From an uncultured Pseudomonadota bacterium (GTDB taxonomy: Bacteria; Pseudomonadota; Gammaproteobacteria; Burkholderiales; Methylophilaceae), in contig CAIOPD010000172.1 of assembly GCA_903860085.1 (NCBI GenBank), positions 1 to 7,432 on the forward strand: a DNA stretch of 7,432 nt, read 5' to 3'. A program made the position numbers and the translations under genes. A model generated the notes under the pieces. It was given only the letters and a program-made list of their open reading frames with translations, was not told the DNA's origin and did not search any database. Shown one piece after another: positions 5,791 through 7,432 of this stretch; positions within the stretch are counted from its first letter, which is position 1; every line of letters starts with the position of its first letter.

Positions 5791-6393
5791 TTGTTTACCC
5801 TAACCCAAGCGGGATTCTCCGAGCAAGTAATAACAAAGTCACGCTTTATTGGTATGGCAGTGACATGCGCTAGTGAACGTGAAATTGGTGCTGCTTTACG
5901 TGCATTTGCGGCCCAACATCAGGGTGCCCATCATCTGGCTTATGCATTTCGTATTAAACCTGAGCCAGATCCAGGGGTGGATTCAATGCAAGGTCCGGCG
6001 ATAGTGCAACGTTTTTCTGATGCAGGAGAGCCCTCTGGTACTGCAGGCATGCCAATATTGAAGTTAATAGAAGGTCGCGATTTGATTAATGTTTGTGTCG
6101 CCGTTATCCGTTATTATGGCGGCATTAATTTAGGGACGGGTGGATTAGCGAGGGCTTATGGGGGCACGGCTAAATTAGCGCTAGATAGTGCCAAAATGGC
6201 CAGCTTTGTGGCGATGCAGTCGGTATCGCTGACCATTGATTATAAGCAGATGGATCTACTAAACCGAGCACTTTTAAACTGTAATGGTAGTATTGTAAGT
6301 AAGTCCTTTGACGCACAGATTGATTTAGTAGTATCGTTGCCTGTAAATGAAGTGAAAAGTTTTTTAAATAGATTTAAGCCGTATGGCGAATAA
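5791..6393 (+). CDS. YigZ/IMPACT (UPF0029) family protein, TTG start
   Basis: This 200-residue cytosolic protein belongs to the YigZ/IMPACT family, whose exact function in bacteria is unsettled; eukaryotic IMPACT modulates the translation-stress kinase Gcn2. The N-terminal UPF0029 domain shows SRFIGMAV (about residues 17-24), HHLAYAFRI (47-55), the signature SDAGEPSGTAGMPIL (76-90) and VIRYYGGINLGTGGLARAYG (105-124). The C-terminal part (about 137-198) fits the small ferredoxin-like domain DUF1949 of bacterial members. Length is normal. The start is TTG at 5791, because the frame has a stop at 5773 and no ATG or GTG before the conserved N-terminus, and FTLTQAGFSEQVITKSRF matches the usual family beginning. 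No strong ribosome site precedes it. It follows the lipoprotein gene by 40 bases on the same strand and may share its transcript. No tie to sulfur metabolism is apparent. Confidence 0.9.
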   Translation: MFTLTQAGFSEQVITKSRFIGMAVTCASEREIGAALRAFAAQHQGAHHLAYAFRIKPEPDPGVDSMQGPAIVQRFSDAGEPSGTAGMPILKLIEGRDLINVCVAVIRYYGGINLGTGGLARAYGGTAKLALDSAKMASFVAMQSVSLTIDYKQMDLLNRALLNCNGSIVSKSFDAQIDLVVSLPVNEVKSFLNRFKPYGE

Positions 6394-6437
6394 TTAAAGA
6401 CATATACACAGTATTGAATTAAATATTTTTTACAATT

Positions 6438-6462
6438 AATACATTAAGATAGCGAATGTATT
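6438..6462. repeat. AT-rich inverted repeat in the gap between the YigZ-type gene and the AI-2E-family gene
   Basis: AATACATT and AATGTATT form perfect 8-bp arms around 9 bases. The stem is AT-rich and is not followed by a run of T, so it is a poor Rho-independent terminator; an operator or a weak stem is as likely. It sits in a 92-base gap (6394-6485) that is strongly AT-rich. The gap also has a TTTACA at 6429-6434 (5 of 6 to a -35) with no convincing -10, and an ATTAAGATA direct repeat at 6443-6451 and 6474-6482. Nothing else is supported there. Confidence 0.35.
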
Positions 6463-6485
6463 TAAATTAATTTATTAAGATAAAG

Positions 6486-7432
6486 ATGACAAAAAATACG
6501 CCAATCACCACACCCTCACCCTACGAAATTAGCGCTTGGATTCTTACCGGTTGCGCTTTATTGGCGATACTGCACCTTGGTTTACTCCCTGCATTGCTTG
6601 CAGGGCTGCTAGTGTTTGAGTTGGTGCATATCATTACCCCGACCCTTGAGCGTCACTTTTTGAGTAGGCATTCAACGGGCCTGTCTAAAATATGGGCGGT
6701 AGGTATTTTAGTCGTCGTCGTTGTCAGTTTGCTGGTTGTCGCAGGGGCTAGCTTGTTAACTTTTTTAAGATCTGATTCTGGAAGCGTCACTGTCTTATTA
6801 GCCAAGATGGCACAGATTGTTGAGGACTCACGAAAAATATTGCCGAGCTGGCTGCTGGAGCGTTTGCCAGCAGATGCCAATTCTTTTAGAGAAAATGCTG
6901 CTGTTTGGTTGCGCATTCATGCGGATGAATTGCAGGTGGTCGGTAAAGAGGCTGGTCGCGTGACCGTCCATATATTGATTGGTATGATTATCGGGGGCAT
7001 TTTAGCCTTGCGAGAAGCGGTAATCATTGAAAATTTTAAGCCGTTTTCACGTGCAATGCTTTGCCGTAGTCGTTTGTTTAGCGATTCTTTCAGACGCGTC
7101 GTGTTTGCGCAAGTACGTATTGCAGCTATTAATACTAGTTTTACTGCCATTTATTTATTGCTGGTTTTGCCTTTAATGGGCATTCATTTGCCGTTGGTGA
7201 AAACAATGATTGCGATTACCTTTATCGTGGGTTTAATCCCCGTAGTTGGTAATTTAGTCTCTAATAGCGTCATTGTGGTCGTGAGCTTAAGTCACTCATT
7301 AAGCATCGCTATTGGATCCTTACTGTTTTTGGTGATTATTCATAAGTTTGAGTACTTTCTCAACGCGCGGATTGTGGGTAGTCAAATTCGCGCCAACGCG
7401 TGGGAGTTATTAATTGCGATGATGGCGATGGA
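6486..7432 (+). CDS. AI-2E transporter/PerM family membrane protein, C-terminus cut by window edge
   Basis: The frame opens with ATG at 6486 (MTKNTPITTPSPYEIS) and stays open to the last base, giving 315 codons without a stop. The layout matches the AI-2E/PerM family of inner-membrane proteins. There are two closely spaced N-terminal hydrophobic segments (about residues 15-40 and 62-85), then a soluble stretch of about 70 residues, then hydrophobic segments at about 158-175, 215-237 and 240 onward. Near the cut end, GLIPVVGNLVSNSVIVVV, then HKFEYFLNARIVGSQIRANAWELL, correspond to the conserved IP-x-GP-like and E-x-x-xx-P/R-x-IVG regions of the family. Family members have been linked to autoinducer-2 export, Na+/H+ exchange and other roles, so the substrate is open. 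The family normally runs to about 350 residues, so some 40 are missing. The ribosome site (AAG/AAAG before the ATG) is weak. It lies 92 bases after the YigZ-type gene and is probably a separate unit. Confidence 0.82.
   Translation, partial: MTKNTPITTPSPYEISAWILTGCALLAILHLGLLPALLAGLLVFELVHIITPTLERHFLSRHSTGLSKIWAVGILVVVVVSLLVVAGASLLTFLRSDSGSVTVLLAKMAQIVEDSRKILPSWLLERLPADANSFRENAAVWLRIHADELQVVGKEAGRVTVHILIGMIIGGILALREAVIIENFKPFSRAMLCRSRLFSDSFRRVVFAQVRIAAINTSFTAIYLLLVLPLMGIHLPLVKTMIAITFIVGLIPVVGNLVSNSVIVVVSLSHSLSIAIGSLLFLVIIHKFEYFLNARIVGSQIRANAWELLIAMMAM

Noticed and set aside
6653..7150. Two minus-strand open frames opposite the AI-2E-family gene
   Set aside because: The plus-strand frame is open to the window edge, has membrane segments and family motifs, and fully covers both.

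Overview
The window looks like a chromosomal segment of a betaproteobacterium of moderate to low GC. The best guess is a Methylophilaceae/Nitrosomonadales-type lineage. This rests on the gene order and on protein resemblance (a 4Fe-4S APS-type CysH, a DUF934 partner next to a single-chain CysI, a CysB-like regulator). It is inference, since no database search was possible. No RNA genes, insertion sequences, CRISPR arrays or phage genes were seen.

Left half, minus strand (about 1-4114): an assimilatory sulfate-reduction cluster. In transcription order it runs TauE/SafE-family permease, CysI sulfite reductase hemoprotein, DUF934 protein, CysH APS reductase, CysD ATP-sulfurylase small subunit. 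CysD is cut by the left edge, and cysN would be expected next. The pathway is sulfate to APS (CysD with CysN), APS to sulfite (CysH), and sulfite to sulfide (CysI). CysH carries the cysteine set of APS-type enzymes, so no APS kinase is needed. The permease may export excess sulfite or move another sulfur oxyanion. The cysI/DUF934/cysH junctions are tightly packed, with an 8-base overlap and then a 2-base gap, which suggests translational coupling. cysD is set off by an 83-base gap that seems to hold its own promoter.

Middle (4115-4253): a 139-base divergent control region between the permease and a CysB-type LysR regulator. It holds a perfect 17-bp inverted repeat placed both upstream of a leftward extended -10 and exactly between candidate -35 and -10 boxes for the regulator gene. 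An imperfectly similar arrangement recurs before cysD, and the two regions share a 9-base string.

Right half, plus strand (4254-7432): cysB, then a small DUF302-type lipoprotein and a YigZ/IMPACT-family protein at short spacing (15 and 40 bases). After a 92-base AT-rich gap comes an AI-2E/PerM-family membrane protein that runs off the right edge. These last genes have no obvious link to sulfur.

Overall this is mostly a conventional housekeeping region. The points most worth a second look are the paired regulatory elements, the cysteine-free DUF934 protein of unknown function, the absence of a visible electron donor for CysI, and the lipoprotein placed directly behind cysB.
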